Below are positions 23,359 through 35,611 of a stretch of DNA of 64,000 nucleotides, one piece after another (position 1 is the stretch's first letter; every line of letters begins with the position of its first letter). This DNA comes from Enoplolaimus lenunculus (Eukaryota; Nematoda; Enoplea; Enoplida; Thoracostomopsidae). Location of the stretch: contig JASANG010002517.1 in assembly GCA_030248215.1 (NCBI GenBank), positions 1 to 64,000 on the forward strand, written 5' to 3'. Under the pieces are notes generated by a model, which was given only the letters and a program-made list of their open reading frames with translations, was not told the origin of the DNA and ran no database searches. The translations under genes were made by a program, and so were the position numbers.

Positions 23359-26300
23359 CCATCCTCACGTTTACGATTTTTCTTCAACTTCATCGCTGTT
23401 ACCCTGGACCTCAAGTGCCGCCAATCAAAGGTTGCACCGAACCGCCATGTATCGGCCGGTTAAGCAACATATTTTGCACTGGTGCCTTACTCGATACAGC
23501 CATTCGCTATCAACAACGATGGATTATGTACAGTCGACTGCGGTTTCAACCTGAACAAATCATTGCCAACTTTAATCGTAATCTTCCGTCAAAACCAACA
23601 CCTCAACAAGTTGAAGCGTTTTTCAATGATAATTTTGAACGCGACCCTCGAGCTGTGCCAACAAGCTTAGTACCAGACGATTGGACGCCGCATCCAGCTG
23701 CTTTTGATGCTATTTCGAACTCGGTAAGTTGCGTGTTTCAAAATTTAAGAAGTACATAGTTCGCTTGTACAAGGCAGTTTTATTAGTTTTTACGGGAGGA
23801 CGTTCTTATCGTACCCATTAAACCATGACAGTAATGAATTTGTAATTCAGAAAGTTAGAAACGAAAAACTATAATCATTACTTGCGTACGATTCAGAAGT
23901 TAATGGAGTAACTCATTGAATTAAACTAAATTGGCGTGTAGTATGGGCAAAAGATATATCATTGTCGATGTATAACTTTCCCACTCTGGTTCAAGCGCAT
24001 TTGCTTTCGTTAGCTTATTTAGACATTTAACCACAGATTACACGTTTCAGTGAAATTTCACTTGTTTTGCGCTAGAATATACATGTCGTAGGCCAAACTG
24101 CTATCAAGGCCAATTACTATATTGGCATAGGCCGATTTGCTATTTTGCGTAATAGCAGTTTGGCCTAGGATAAACTGTTATTAAACATACAGACCAATCA
24201 GATTGGATTATTTCAACAAGCGCAGTGCTGTTAAACCAGTCAGCGTTCGGGTTACATCACTGTTGTTTTGCTACATCTTACAAACGCTATTTGGCCTGAA
24301 TAGCAGATTGGCTTACGCATACATATGCCGCCAGTAACAAAAAGGATATTGATATTTTGTGTGATTGAAACACACATACGCCTTTGACGAAAAGCAGTTT
24401 TAGGATATGAAAGCCTTTGCTGAGTTTTTGCACAAACGATGGAAAACGCTCACAAGGCAGCTTTCACTTGACATTAAACATAATCCAGATTTGTACGCTT
24501 CAATATGGGTACCAAATGCGTTTGTGGTGCCGAATAATGCTCGATTCAATATTTACTTTTACTGGGATTCGTACTGGATTATTAAAGGTAGAGTGTGATT
24601 GATGTATCATTCTAGCAGCTATTGCTGTTGCGTAGTCAACAACTTGGCATTTTAAATTGGTATATATTTACGGTATTACTGGAAATAACCACGCAATTTT
24701 TAATTTGAAAATTTTTTGGGTTTTTATTTTTAAATTTTACATGATGCAACTCTTGTATTTGTATGCAGCTGAGTCTTGAGCTTAGAAAAATGTAAAGGCG
24801 ATGGGACAATGATTGTTATATTTTCAGGCTTACTCTGGTCAGGAATGCGCGACACGGTACGTGGAATGCTTTTGAATTTTGCGTCGCTCGTACAACGGTT
24901 TGGTCTCATCCCAAATTTCGGCACTGTTACTGCAATCAGACGCTCACAACCACCTCTGTTCGGACCTATGATTGAAGAATATTTAGCGACAAGCTCAAAC
25001 TACTACGATGATTTACGATTCGTTGCTCACAAACTGATTCCTGCACTAGAAACAGAGCTGGAATTTTGGCGTCAAAATCGTTCAACGTCTATACACGAGG
25101 GACACCGCGTGTTTTATTACGTTCCCAACATGAATTGTCCCCGGCCGGAAACATATCAGCGGGACCTGCAATTGGCTTCGAAAGTAGGTTCGATCGCGGA
25201 CACGAGCTATTTATATCGTTCTTTGGCAGCGGCGTGTGAATCTGGATGGGATTTTAGCTCACGGTGGTTACGGCCGACAAAATCGAAACCGTTTGACCTA
25301 ACGTTTGAGTTGGAATCGATTGAAACTGTTGATGTCCTTCCTGTTGATTTAAATGTCTTTATGTGCAGGTAAGTATTGGATTTCTGTTATATATTGGTTG
25401 CAGTGGCGTAGTCCACATTTCATTTCGGGACGATATAGTTTAATGGAAAAGCTTTTTTTTAACTTTAGGATGCAAAGGGTTAATGTCATACCGGTCGATT
25501 TGGATATGTATGTACAATTATACTTGACCAGAGTTGGAAACGAATGTAATCTACTTGTGTCATTGCGTGATGGATTTTACATTTTTGTGTTTCAGGAATT
25601 TCAAGATACTTTCTGATTTATATATGTCGATTGGTGAAACAAAGAAGGCGACCGCTTATTTTGAAGAACGTGTGAAGCTCATAAACGCTATAGACGAAGT
25701 GTTCTGGGATAATTACACTGGATCTTGGCACGATTATGATTTGAAAAGAAAAAGGTATATCTGTCACGTTCAAGTTGCTTCATTTTTTAAACAGAGGCAA
25801 GCATTTGGCTAAAATTAAAATTTGTTTCCGTTTCAGACTTACATTGCTTAAGTGTATCAATAAGATTTTTGTAACAAATCGCCAATTGCCAATTATATAC
25901 GCAGCTGTTTTATTAAAGCATTGTTTAATAATTTGTACAGAGTGAGGTCTGGTTTAGGTTTTAATTTGTCTGGCGTTTTTCCAATTTTAGAATAGAAGCT
26001 TGTTTGGCCAGTGGCGGTTCCATGGGATGGGGAAACTATCAGAATATGTTTTGATACTTTATGGTTCGCAAAATTTTTCTGAATAATTGTGTTGTACCAA
26101 CCAAATATGTTTCAGCCCTGTATTAGCGACCAAACACATTTTGAGCTTCGGATGGACCATTTTCATCGAAAAATATTCGAGTACTTTTCTAAACACGCTT
26201 TAAACCTTTAATTGTAAAATTTTTACACACACAAAATTATGCTCCCTCAAGGGAGAATCTTGGATCCGTCTCCGCAAGTGGCTACTCCTGAGCACCAGAA

Positions 26301-29300
26301 CATTTTGTTCTTATTGGGTTCGCCTTGCGCTGTAAACCAGTGTAAATGCCGATTTTGATTGAATAGCAACAAGCTGTTTGTTTTTAATGAATAATTGCAG
26401 GCGTCGGTCTAGCTACTTCTATCCTTCGAATTTCTTTCCGTTATGGGCTGATTGTTATACGAATAAAGCTGATAAACTTCCACGGGTATTCGAGCGATGG
26501 CAAATGCTTAATTTAACCAAGTATCCTGGTGGTATACCGACTAGTCGATGGAAAACTAATCAACAGTGGGATTTTCCAAACGCTTGGCCGCCTCTAATGC
26601 ATTTGCTCATTGAAAGTTAGTTTGTACTAGAAATACTAGAAATTAAGGGTTCGATATATTTTTTATAATTTTAATATCGTCGGCCTCAGTGTCAGAGCGG
26701 TCGGATAAAGGAGCTTTTCTCAATTTTGAAAGTTTAATCCTTTATTTGAACGATTTGTGCACGGAATGTTCCAGACAACCGGTATTTGTTAACCTCAATT
26801 TTGTGTGGGAACGCAAGGTGCAAGTTGTCTGTTTTACTGGTTGTGTAATTTTCATTTAATACTGTAATAAATATAGCAAAGAACGTATATCTTAATAGTA
26901 CAATAAGCGTTTATAGCAGACATTTCGTTGAAATTATCTGCATAAATACAGATGCAGATGTGGATGTAAAGTTCGTTCATGCATCACGTAATAGCACTCT
27001 TTTTTATTTCAAGGTTTTAATCGCAGTGGATATGCTCCATTGCTGCGGGAAGCGAATCGAATGGCAATTAATTGGATACACATGAACTACGAAGGCTACC
27101 GTGTTCATGGAGATATGTTTGAAAAGTATGACGTCCGGCGGAGTGATGGTTTTCCCGGTGGCGGGGGAGAGTACAAGGTAAGTGTCAAGGTATATAACTA
27201 ATTCTGTTTTTAGTCTACATTTTGTTTTTTATTCTGTGTAAACCAAAAGATAAAACAATAAAACTACTTTATACCACCAATTACGCTAATTATTGAAAAG
27301 CGTATTGTGTTTGAGTTCTTCTTTTGTCCATTAAACTATACAATGGCTGGGTTTCCAAAATCCTACTTAAGTACGACGTAGTGCTTAAGTACGTGTTAAG
27401 TAATTATTTTAATTATTTAACCATTTTGTTGTTTGTAAATGCGTACTTAAGTTAAGTAAATACTTGAATCGTTGATTAAATTTGATAAATTACGAATTTA
27501 CCTTTCAGGCATACTAACCGTGGTCAAATAATTTATAGACTATTGGTCCCGTCTCAGTATAAAGCAAAACTATTACTTTCTTGTTATGAGAATGGCTGAC
27601 ATTTGGAGTTTATTTGTTTTTGCTCGAAAATTTAAGTATTCACTTAAGTGGACGACTTAAGTAATTACTATAGTATAGTTTAAGTAACTACTTAAGTAAG
27701 ATTTCAGAAACCCAGCCAGTATCACTTTATGCAGATGACTGATTTTGAGCTCAAAATACGCGCTTTATAGTATCCATACTAATAAAAGTACGTACACGAC
27801 ATAATAGCCTGGTTAGTTTTGAAGAGGTAATTGACCCGTATTTGCAACTGTGTGTACCAATTTGCTGTTCTGACAGACACGAAAGTTTTACACTATTTCA
27901 AAATAGTTTGATTGCATATTCAACTGCATCATAGTCCAGTAATATTGTCATTAATATTTTTTATTACATATATTATTAATTGTATTTTATTAAGACTTAT
28001 ATAGTAGTATAATGTTTGATCATTAATACTATAATATACTATTTAAGGGTCTACCTTTTACTACTTGGACTGATGGTATATTTTAGGTACAGCGTGGTTT
28101 TGGTTGGACTAATGGTGCTGCAATCGATATCATTATGCGGTACGGAACAAATGCCGATCCGAACAAAAATGCTTCTCAACAAATGCCGTCTTCAAAATTA
28201 AATATCTTTCTTGGCACAGCGAGTAACAAACTGACAGATGTTGTTGATGCACACACGTCTGCATTGGTTGTGATATGTGTGATATTTGTGATGGGTATTG
28301 TTGTTGTGTAAGTTTATTAATTTATTTATTGCGCTAACTATTTTCTTTTGAGATTATTTTAATGCTTGTTTTTTATTTAAATGTTAGCGATGGATGGCGC
28401 TACACTTTATCATAAGTGGACTGACCAGCAGCGGACGGCAAACAATATTTTAGCATTCAAGTTAATAACATTTGTCAGTGTCATTTTGTTTAACATCAAT
28501 CTAAAAGGTTTCAATTGGACTGTAGAGAAGTAGCAATGTACTCGTAAAATAAGTTTCTCGTGGATTTAAGCTGAAAAACGTTGAACAATTTAGACTATTC
28601 AGTTGTGGTGTCCCGATGGTTTCAAGTTATGTTCAGGGCGGGAGTCAGAGAGGACCCAGATGGGTTCAGGTTGCTCTAGAAAAGATTTTTGCCCCCAACA
28701 AAATATTTTAATCCTGGTTGTAAGTCTCGTCACCTTGCTGTCACTCATGAAATTGTGTTGAAGCCTTATCCTTTTGAGCTAGTTACAGGCCTGATTATCT
28801 TTTCCAAAATTTTTGTTATGTACATAGACAATGCCGTTTTCACTAGTTTTGTATTACCAAATTTGTGTAACGCAAGTTAACACTTGTAAGATGTATGTTT
28901 TATATTCACAGAAACACGTAATTTATCTAAAAATGATTGTGCAAAAGAAATTTTTTCAAATTCAACAATATCAGAAAGGCTTAGGCTCCGTAACCGTAGC
29001 CAAAAACGGCAGAGACGCTCAGGTCTCCCGGAATAATTTTGCACCCCTAGAAAGTTTCCAATCTCGTTTGTAAAGTCTTTGGAAACCCTTGTATGCTCCT
29101 CTTTAAAAATTTTAGCCCCCCTAGCAGGTGAGCTGACTATGAGCCTGCGAGGCTCGGACATAGGATTAGGCTATCGCATCCGCCTGCTAAACTTAAGCCT
29201 AAGCCGGAGCATAAATGCGGGGAGGTGTACTCGAAATGTTGGCTTTGGTAAAGGCGCTGATCTTCGGAATGCATAAACTAATGAATTTAATCATATTTTA

Positions 29301-31111
29301 GACGTAAACTGAGTCGCCGAATGAGTAAAATTAGACCGGTTGTAAATGCTATCGGGAGAATTACGATTGTGGTAAATAAGCGGTTTGAAGCACTGGCTGT
29401 CAGCCACGCACATTTGCACGCTTTAAGCATTATTTAGGGTTTTTACACTGGGATGTGCCAAGTATATACGTTTGGGTACAAACCTAGGTTATAAATGTCC
29501 CTTTATTGTTTAGAATTAGACTAGAGTTTTCTCCAAAGATATCAATTATAGTTTCACCTCATATGATCGGTGATTTTTGTGTTTCTTTGTGATTTCGCTG
29601 AATAGCAATCAGTGGGATGATACGTAACTTTCTTTATAAGTTCACTAACGACAGAAACGTTAATATTTGTGGTCTAAAATGCTGGTTAGTCCTTATGGAG
29701 CAAATTGTAGAAAGTTTGATAATCTGAACCGATTATTAATTTGAGTCTATACATTTTGTGTCTTGTAATCGCAGTTATGTTAACTTTACAAAAATTATGG
29801 CAATTTAGTAGTTAGCGATGGAGAACATTTAGTATTTTTGTAACGGTTTTTTAAGTCTGGTTGAGTTTAATTCTTACGGACCTTATTCTCAAATGTGTGT
29901 AACACGTATCATCGGTTGGTGATAGGTCTTGTAATTTTCGAACCAGCTCATGATAAGATTCGAATTCAGCAGTATTTTTGCGTTTGATTTGCCCTACTTT
30001 TGTACTAATTTTAATTGATCCACAATTGCACGGGTTTGTCAGTTTGTAAACCTATCGTTAACTAGTGATAGATGCTATTCGCGTTTGAGAATATGAACCA
30101 AGATTTTCGTGTAATTATCATTAAACCGGATCATTTCTTAATCCCTATACAGTGTGTATTATATATTATTTACTCTTAAATCGAGACATTAAGTATCAAC
30201 AGCCGTTCAAAGCTTAAAATGGTACAACTAAAAATTTATTAAGGATGTGAGACATGCAAGCTGAAAAAGCAGGGTAACGGAGCGGCGATCGAACTTGAAG
30301 CTTGTGGATTTATTGTTAAGCGAACGCTACCACGCAGTTAAAGTCGCCCGCATCTTTAGCTGCTTGGTAGAAAAGTTTGATGTACCGATCGTACCTACCT
30401 TGACTAACATGGGCGTAGTCCGTAGGCGCAGTGGTGAATTGCCCCGTTTTGAACACGGTATCCAGTCAAAAAATAGCATGCACTGTCAGCGGACGACCTT
30501 GGTCAAATTTGGGAAATGAAAGCATATCAGACATGCTTGTCCTGGTGCATATACACTATATGCAATGCATATTTTGTGGTTTGTTAGCCGGCAGCATACG
30601 TGTCGACAGATGTAGTCGACTATAAATGCAGCTGGAGATTCGGGCTGCGTAGCGTAGTGATTGGGCGTTCGCGGTGGAATTCGTACGCCGAGAGTTCGTG
30701 CCATATATCTATGTATGCTTTTTCACCTGCTGAGTATAAACGTCTTATGTCCCGGGTCCTGCCTTGACTCACATAATCAATAAACGCTATTTTTTCTATA
30801 CTGTTGTAAAACTTAATGCGTCTAAGCAATTTGCCAAAACGTTTTTATACTTTTTCCGACAATATTTATTTATGTTTTGCATAGAGGATTATTTAGGTTT
30901 ATAAACAAGTTCGTTGTTATTAGTCGTAGGCCTAAATCTCATAGGCTTCAACATCCAAATGTTATTCGAAACCTGGTCTGCACTGTAGATTAATAATATG
31001 CTTCATTTCAGATTTATCGGTTTCGAATGCCGACGAAAACGACGCAAAATAATGACAACCCATCGAAATTTGGTTGCGTTGGAACTGGTTCATGATATCG
31101 ATAGCGATTAA
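23359..31111 (+). CDS. Treh: Membrane-anchored trehalase (GH37)
   Basis: It hydrolyses trehalose to two glucoses. Exons: 23359-23723, 24404-24587, 24828-25368, 25596-25754, 26401-26615, 27014-27177, 28087-28307, 31012-31111; all phases match, giving 648 residues plus an unresolved start. A candidate first exon is 22779-22797 (MECYKY, ending in phase 1). The first exon listed encodes a hydrophobic leader (AILTFTIFL) then PPIKGCTEPPC. Signature 1 is altered (VPNNARFNIYFYWDSYW against the usual PGGRFxExYxWDxY). SGWDFSSRW (holding the catalytic Asp), signature 2 QWDFPNAWPP, EKYDV (expected to hold the catalytic Glu) and GGGGEYKVQRGFGWTNG are intact. The end is a membrane segment (ALVVICVIFVMGIVVVFIGF), then CRRKRRK and a 20-residue tail supplied by an exon 2.7 kb downstream. 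That makes it a type I surface enzyme like transmembrane insect trehalases. A TA/GT context at 28308 means retention of the last intron would stop translation before the basic tail. Confidence 0.94.
24087..24318. mobile_element. Inverted-repeat element with TAGCAGTTTGGCC words
   Basis: The termini CGTAGGCCAAACTGCTAT and ATAGCAGATTGGCTTACG are inverted repeats. The same words recur in the interior in both orientations (GGCCGATTTGCTATTTTGCG, TAGCAGTTTGGCCTAGG). A relative lies at 56703-56962. This copy is in the first resolved trehalase intron. Confidence 0.75.
25469..25507 (+). other. Candidate 39-nt cassette exon in trehalase
   Basis: An AACTTTAG acceptor and a GTATGT donor bound 39 nt that enter and leave in phase 2, matching the flanking exons, so inclusion would add 13 residues without a frameshift. 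The encoded VNVIPVDLDM resembles VDVLPVDLNVF at the end of the preceding exon, with most differences at third codon positions. That suggests an old duplication of the exon end kept under protein-level constraint. It could also be a decayed duplicate exon. Confidence 0.45.
27344..27718. mobile_element. MITE with TGGCTGGGTTTC termini and ACTTAAGT interior
   Basis: The left end TGGCTGGGTTTCCAAAATC and the right end GATTTCAGAAACCCAGCCA are inverted repeats. Next to each end are repeated palindromic ACTTAAGTA words. A left-end copy starts at about 41693. It lies in a trehalase intron (27178-28086) and has no coding capacity. Confidence 0.85.
29885..30100. mobile_element. Dispersed element with TTCTCAAATGTGTATAGCAACTATC-type ends
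   Basis: The left end resembles TTCTCAAATGTGTGTAAC followed by GGTTGGTGATAGG. The right end, GATAGATGCTATTCGCG then TTTGAGAATATG, is its approximate inverse. Relatives are at 59993-60192 and 61690-61830, with end fragments near 6430-6482, 31350-31440, 42398-42500, 52310-52380 and 52558-52592. The copy is in the last trehalase intron. Confidence 0.65.
30510..30790 (+). mobile_element. tRNA-derived SINE, family B
   Basis: The part from 30647 (GCTGCGTAGCGTAGTGATTGG, A box-like; GAGAGTTCGTGCC, B box-like) plus a tail with CGGGTCCTGCCTTGACTCA matches 56372-56540. The upstream 130 bp, including ATGCTTGTCC and a GTCGACAGATGTAGTCGAC palindrome, is shared as well. It therefore repeats as a unit of about 270 bp. 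Confidence 0.65.
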
Positions 31112-32266
31112 CCAGAATATAATTCGTCCGGTGAACCTTAATTATTTTATTTGAATTTATTCTGTGATAATAACTGTACGGTGGTGTGACTAAGTGAAGT
31201 TTTGGTGATATTTTTTGTGATAATTGTTTTTGTTAGTCAAGCTGTGAAGGAGTTGGACATCAAAGGTAGCGACAGATGTAATTTAGTTTTGCGAAGTATT
31301 AATAAAGTCGAATGTTTATACGTGGCAGCTTTGCCTGGTTCTATAGGCTATGTCTATGTTCTCAGATGTGTGCAACATCTATTGTTAGCTGTTGGTTGAT
31401 TTGGTTACTTTTGAACCAGTCAGTTGTAAGCGTTCAAATTTAGAGTATATTTGTTCGATTTATTTTCTATTTTTAAAAACCAAAGACATATTTGGTATGT
31501 TTTTGTGAAAATAATGCAGGGCATGTTTATATATTGTAGTGATCTAAATAGTAATGTGAGGTAGTAAAAGAGTCCGGCGTCCCTATTTTGAGTCTGAATT
31601 TGTGGGAGTATTTTTCTTTAATTTGTGTCGTACTAATTTGTCAGTAAACGTCAATTACTCTAATTTAGGTTGCGTGAAAGCTTCGTAGACCAAAAAATTA
31701 AATTCAAAGCATAATTTGAATCAGTACTTAAAGTTTATGTTATTTCTATATTCATAACAGCATAAATCTCAAGTATAATGCCTAAAGTAATGAACACAAA
31801 TCATAGAAAATGGTTGACATAAAGTTAAAAATAGGTGGTGCAAATAATTGGAGCAAAGTTGAAAAAAAACTGTTTAAAACCGAATAGCAAGTGAGTTACC
31901 TCTGGAGAGGTGAAATAAATATCAATTGTCCTCTTATCTGGGTAACTGTACAGATCATATATTTTGCATTGTACTGCTTCAATTTTAACTTTGTTGGACG
32001 GTTAGCAGTGTACCTTTAATTGAATATCGCAGGAACCTTTGCGGCTTAAGAATGATTATAAAGATTAAACTGCATCACGCATCCTGGTTATAAAACCATC
32101 ATTTTAGCGTTATGTTCACTACGTTAACTGCTTTATTAGGATTTTGGTTTCAATATTGTTCGGTAAACTTAAGCTGTGTCAAAAGTTTTGGTGATTTTAC
32201 TTTGTATTATTTTGTGTAATAAATGAATCGCATTTAATTTTTGGAGCCGATATACGAAGATATCTA

Positions 32267-32410
32267 GGGCACATGGTACTTTAAGGGGCGTATAGTTTTC
32301 TGATGGGTGTATAAATGAGTAGGTTTCGATTCTAGATTACATTTTTTTTGCTTAGGCTAGGCTTAGAATACGCCTAGCCTATTGTTACGCTCCAAAAAGT
32401 GAAATTGGCC
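32267..32410. mobile_element. TTAGGC-patterned MITE, subfamily 2
   Basis: The left end GGGCACATGGTACTTTAAGG with GGCG, the shared phrase GATTCTAGATTACATTTTTT, then CTTAGGCTAGGCTTAG, and the right end AAAAAGTGAAATTGGCC match the element at 51675-52019 with a much shorter interior array. The flanks ATATCTAG/ACGTCTAG are similar over 8 bp. This is the only copy of the TTAGGC family that I see left of 41 kb. Confidence 0.75.
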
Positions 32411-32518
32411 ACGTCTAGTGTGCGTGGTTGGCAGGAACGTAGCCGGCCAGGATTTCATTTCGGTATCTTAATTCAAGAGTTCTTTAAAGAAATAAGTTGT
32501 CTTATATTTAAGAATTAA

Positions 32519-32705
32519 TTTTGACCTGAATAATGGGCGAGCTGATATTTATTTGGCTTCTCTAAGGAGTGCCCCCCTGTCATTCGGTTGCGGACTGTTA
32601 TTTTTTCATTCGCCTTCCGCCGCAGATCCTTGAGTCACCTATATATGCGCTATAGTTAGGGATAATTGACATTTATGGACTATCCTCTTATTCATGTCAC
32701 TACAC
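32519..32705. mobile_element. Short CTGTAGTGACC-type MITE copy
   Basis: TTGACCTGAATAATGGGCG and CTGATATTTATTTGGC at the left, and TTATTCATGTCACTACACTA at the right, match the ends of the element at 35612-36010. The middle is largely deleted (GGATAATTGACATTTATGGA remains). Confidence 0.65.
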
Positions 32706-33339
32706 TAAAACAGTTGCTCCATATATATTCTTTAGGTGGGTATATTATCAATAAAAAATCCGTGTGTAACCGGACATACGTTTTCGGTAAAAATCGGGAT
32801 CCGCTTGCGTTATATACAAATATCGAAAGTTGCTTTAATATTTTTTACGTTCAAAATTAGTCATAAAAATCACATATTTCGCCATTTTTTGTTACAAATA
32901 TGCCACAATCTTTTGAAATGAAGCAAAAATTACGAAATTTATCCAAAATCTTTAAAAATTTCGATGCACTCTCATTATTTCTTCAATATTTTAGAAAACC
33001 CGGTGAATTTTCTGATTGACTTCAGGCTTTTTCCAACCTAAATTGTCGTCTCCGACGTGTCAGGTTGTAAAGTTAGTAGTGATGGGCATCTGATATTTTT
33101 TCATATCCGGCATTCCTTCCGCATATTTATCCGGATATTTGAAACTCGATTTTGCGTTTTTTGGATTTGCGAACCTCAATTTTTCTTTCTTAAACACTTG
33201 TTTTAAGCTGTTGCCCGGAAAGGAAGTGCACCCTGACCAACAGCTGATAGTTTTATTAGCGTTAAACATACAGTTCTAAAAATTGTTATTTATTATGCAA
33301 CTGCCTCAATAGTTCCGGATGTTCTGCTTAGAAAATTGC

Positions 33340-33680
33340 TACCAGGTTACAACCCAGAAAATCTGCTTTCAACTCCCGTTGAATTTCTGCCGGAGGTTCC
33401 GGCAATTTCGGTAGTGAAATTATGCAAAATTTTACATTTATTTGTTTTGTGTGATTTCTTTCAGCTTTTGGTACAATTATGAGGAACAAATTGGCTATAT
33501 TTTTTCAAAAATGGTGAAACCAAAAGAATTAACAACACCTTATACAGATATTTTCTAAAATTAGCGAATTAAACATCATTTTAAGTATATACTTCATTTC
33601 ACATCGCTTCCGCCTCGGGCAAGCTTTGTTGAACTCCGGCTCCGGCTTCGGCTCCGGTATTTTTCAACTCCGGTTGCTCC
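33340..33680. mobile_element. CCGGAG-core MITE relative
   Basis: CCGGAGGTTCCGGCAATTTCGG, an AT-rich core like that of 4979-5427, CTCCGGCTTCGGCTCCGG and the end CTCCGGTTGCTCCCTG place this in the CAGGGTGC super-group. The left terminus is diverged. Confidence 0.6.
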
Positions 33681-33944
33681 CTGATTGCTACACCCAGATT
33701 GCTATTGTCTAATAAACACTTTACGTTGGCCATCCGAAATTTAGTTGATTTGGTTTGTCTTCATCTGATTTAAACCACTGCGACAGAAATTTTATTGTAT
33801 GTCATCAGTCCCTCGAACTATATGTATGTGAGTCGTTTAAACGTTCCAAGATGAAAGAACCACATTAAAATATACATACGTTTATAGTCGTACAAACATC
33901 AACCCTTAGCTGTTTATGGTGTAAAACGGAACAACTATTTTATA

Positions 33945-34111
33945 AAGGGTGTCGCTATACATGTCGAGCGGGGAAGTCCAACGCCGTAGAGCAGCGCAAG
34001 TTAAAAAATTTTTATGAATTCTTATGATGCCATGTTGATAATCGTGTGCTTTGCGGTACAATGGCGTACTGTGAGGGAACGGCGCCGGACGTCATCAAAA
34101 GTATAGCGCTA
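33945..34111. mobile_element. TATAGCGC-family inverted-repeat element
   Basis: The left end AAGGGTGTCGCTATACATG and the right end AAAAGTATAGCGCTATCTT are diverged versions of the family termini. The interior includes GGAACGGCGCCGGACGTCATC, as in the other copies. Confidence 0.65.
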
Positions 34112-35035
34112 TCTTATATATATACCTATAGTTTATCTCAAACTCAAATGACGAAGCATTCGAACATTAAGTATCTAAACATGGACAAGATGTAAGAAAA
34201 GAAAGGTGTTCAATACCGTACTGAATTATAAAAACTTTTCTGGCAGTTAAACTATGATTGAAAAAACGACCAAAGTCCAACAGCTCTAAATTTAACAAAC
34301 ACTATACACCGAAATCCCCAGTACTCTCAAAAATGGTCAAAAATTTAGTTCAATATGTTATGACCGAGGTTTGAATACAGAATTTCTTTCGTCAGCTATA
34401 GCTACTTAAGTGGTGAAACAACGAAAATAATTCCAAAAAAATTTACACAATAGCATTTTGGATATCCGGCGGATAACCGGATATATCCCGATATCCAAAC
34501 ACATATTTCATTTCAGATACATATCCGGATATTTTTCATATCCGGATATCCAGCGCGTATCAGTACTCTTCAGCGGTGGTATTCACATAAACCTACACCG
34601 CATTTATTAATGGTACTTACAATTTTGTTTTGACGAAACGCTTGTTGTAGCTTTTTTATTACCCGGTTTTGCAACTTTTTAGCCGTTTCCTTATCAGGAA
34701 ACCGGCAGCTAATAAATTTGAAAAATATTACCGTAAGACTGCGAAATACAATTTTGCTAAAAATAGGTTTTTTGTGCAATAATGAAGCATAATTTGTTGT
34801 GAAACGGATCTGCTTGCACGTGATGCATGTCAAATGTCACGTGAACGTGTCATGATGCGCTTCAGCAGAACCCATAACAGGTAAACAATGAAAAAACTAA
34901 TAAAATTCGTCTAAAATTGCCACATGAATTAAGACCCAATTGGCCAAGGTTCATTTTAAGGGACGTCAGAGTAAACCTAATTGTGGGTATACGTGGTCCA
35001 GCTTGTGTATGTGCAGAGTGTGTAACGATTATGAT

Positions 35036-35195
35036 ATCGGCCGCGTGGTGCAATGGGTAGCGCACTTGACTCGCGAGTGAGAGGTCCGAGGTTCAATTCC
35101 CGGCGTGTATCGTTCGGAGAAATTTAGGGGAAAAACCATGTATATTCGCAGTACTTCGGAAAAAGCGGTCGTCCCGACCGTGTAGTTCTGACACT
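35036..35195 (+). mobile_element. tRNA(Arg)-like SINE, family C
   Basis: GGCCGCGTGGTGCAATGGGT...GAGGTTCAATTCCCGG looks like a tRNA (A and B boxes, anticodon-arm remnant with TCG). The 3' acceptor strand is absent, and a non-tRNA tail follows: TTCGGAGAAATTTAG, TTCGCAGTACTTCGGA, GGTCGTCCCGACCGTG. The whole head-plus-tail unit recurs in reverse at 42577-42735, which identifies a SINE rather than a tRNA gene. Confidence 0.85.
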
Positions 35196-35611
35196 AATCA
35201 TATTCTTTAGAGTAACGTTTAAACTCTAAGCCTAAACCAAAGCGTATTTTTGCAAATCTGAAGCTGAACCGAAACCTATGCCTAAAACCAGAAAAGTATT
35301 TCAAACATGCTTTACTCCATATACTCAGTTTTACAGTCCGGTGGACTAAAATCAACCACATTAGGATAACAATTGAAAAACAACTTGAACTGGTCGTATT
35401 TGTGCGAACCAGCAAAACCAAAATTGAACCAGCGAACACAGAATTAAATTTTGAAAAATGGCTCTGGCTCAACGCAGGCGAGCAGAGTTCGTACGGTCAC
35501 AGTTGTTCGCTACTTATGCGTTCACTCGTTTATTCATTCATTGCATCGGTATGTGTTCATATATCGTAAGAACGCAAAACCATGCTACAACGCAACTGTC
35601 ACTTAACCCTA

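Noticed and set aside
26685-26735. tRNA-like segment (GTCAGAGCGGTCGGATAAAGG)
   Set aside because: It resembles a D arm only; no T arm or acceptor pairing could be found.
34570-34833. 87-codon minus frame with CRFPDKETAKKLQ
   Set aside because: It vaguely resembles a DNA-binding motif but sits beside ATATCCGGATAT repeats and has no supporting context.
35038-35110. Possible functional tRNA(Arg) gene
   Set aside because: The acceptor stem does not close and the same head plus a non-tRNA tail occurs elsewhere in reverse, so it is a SINE.
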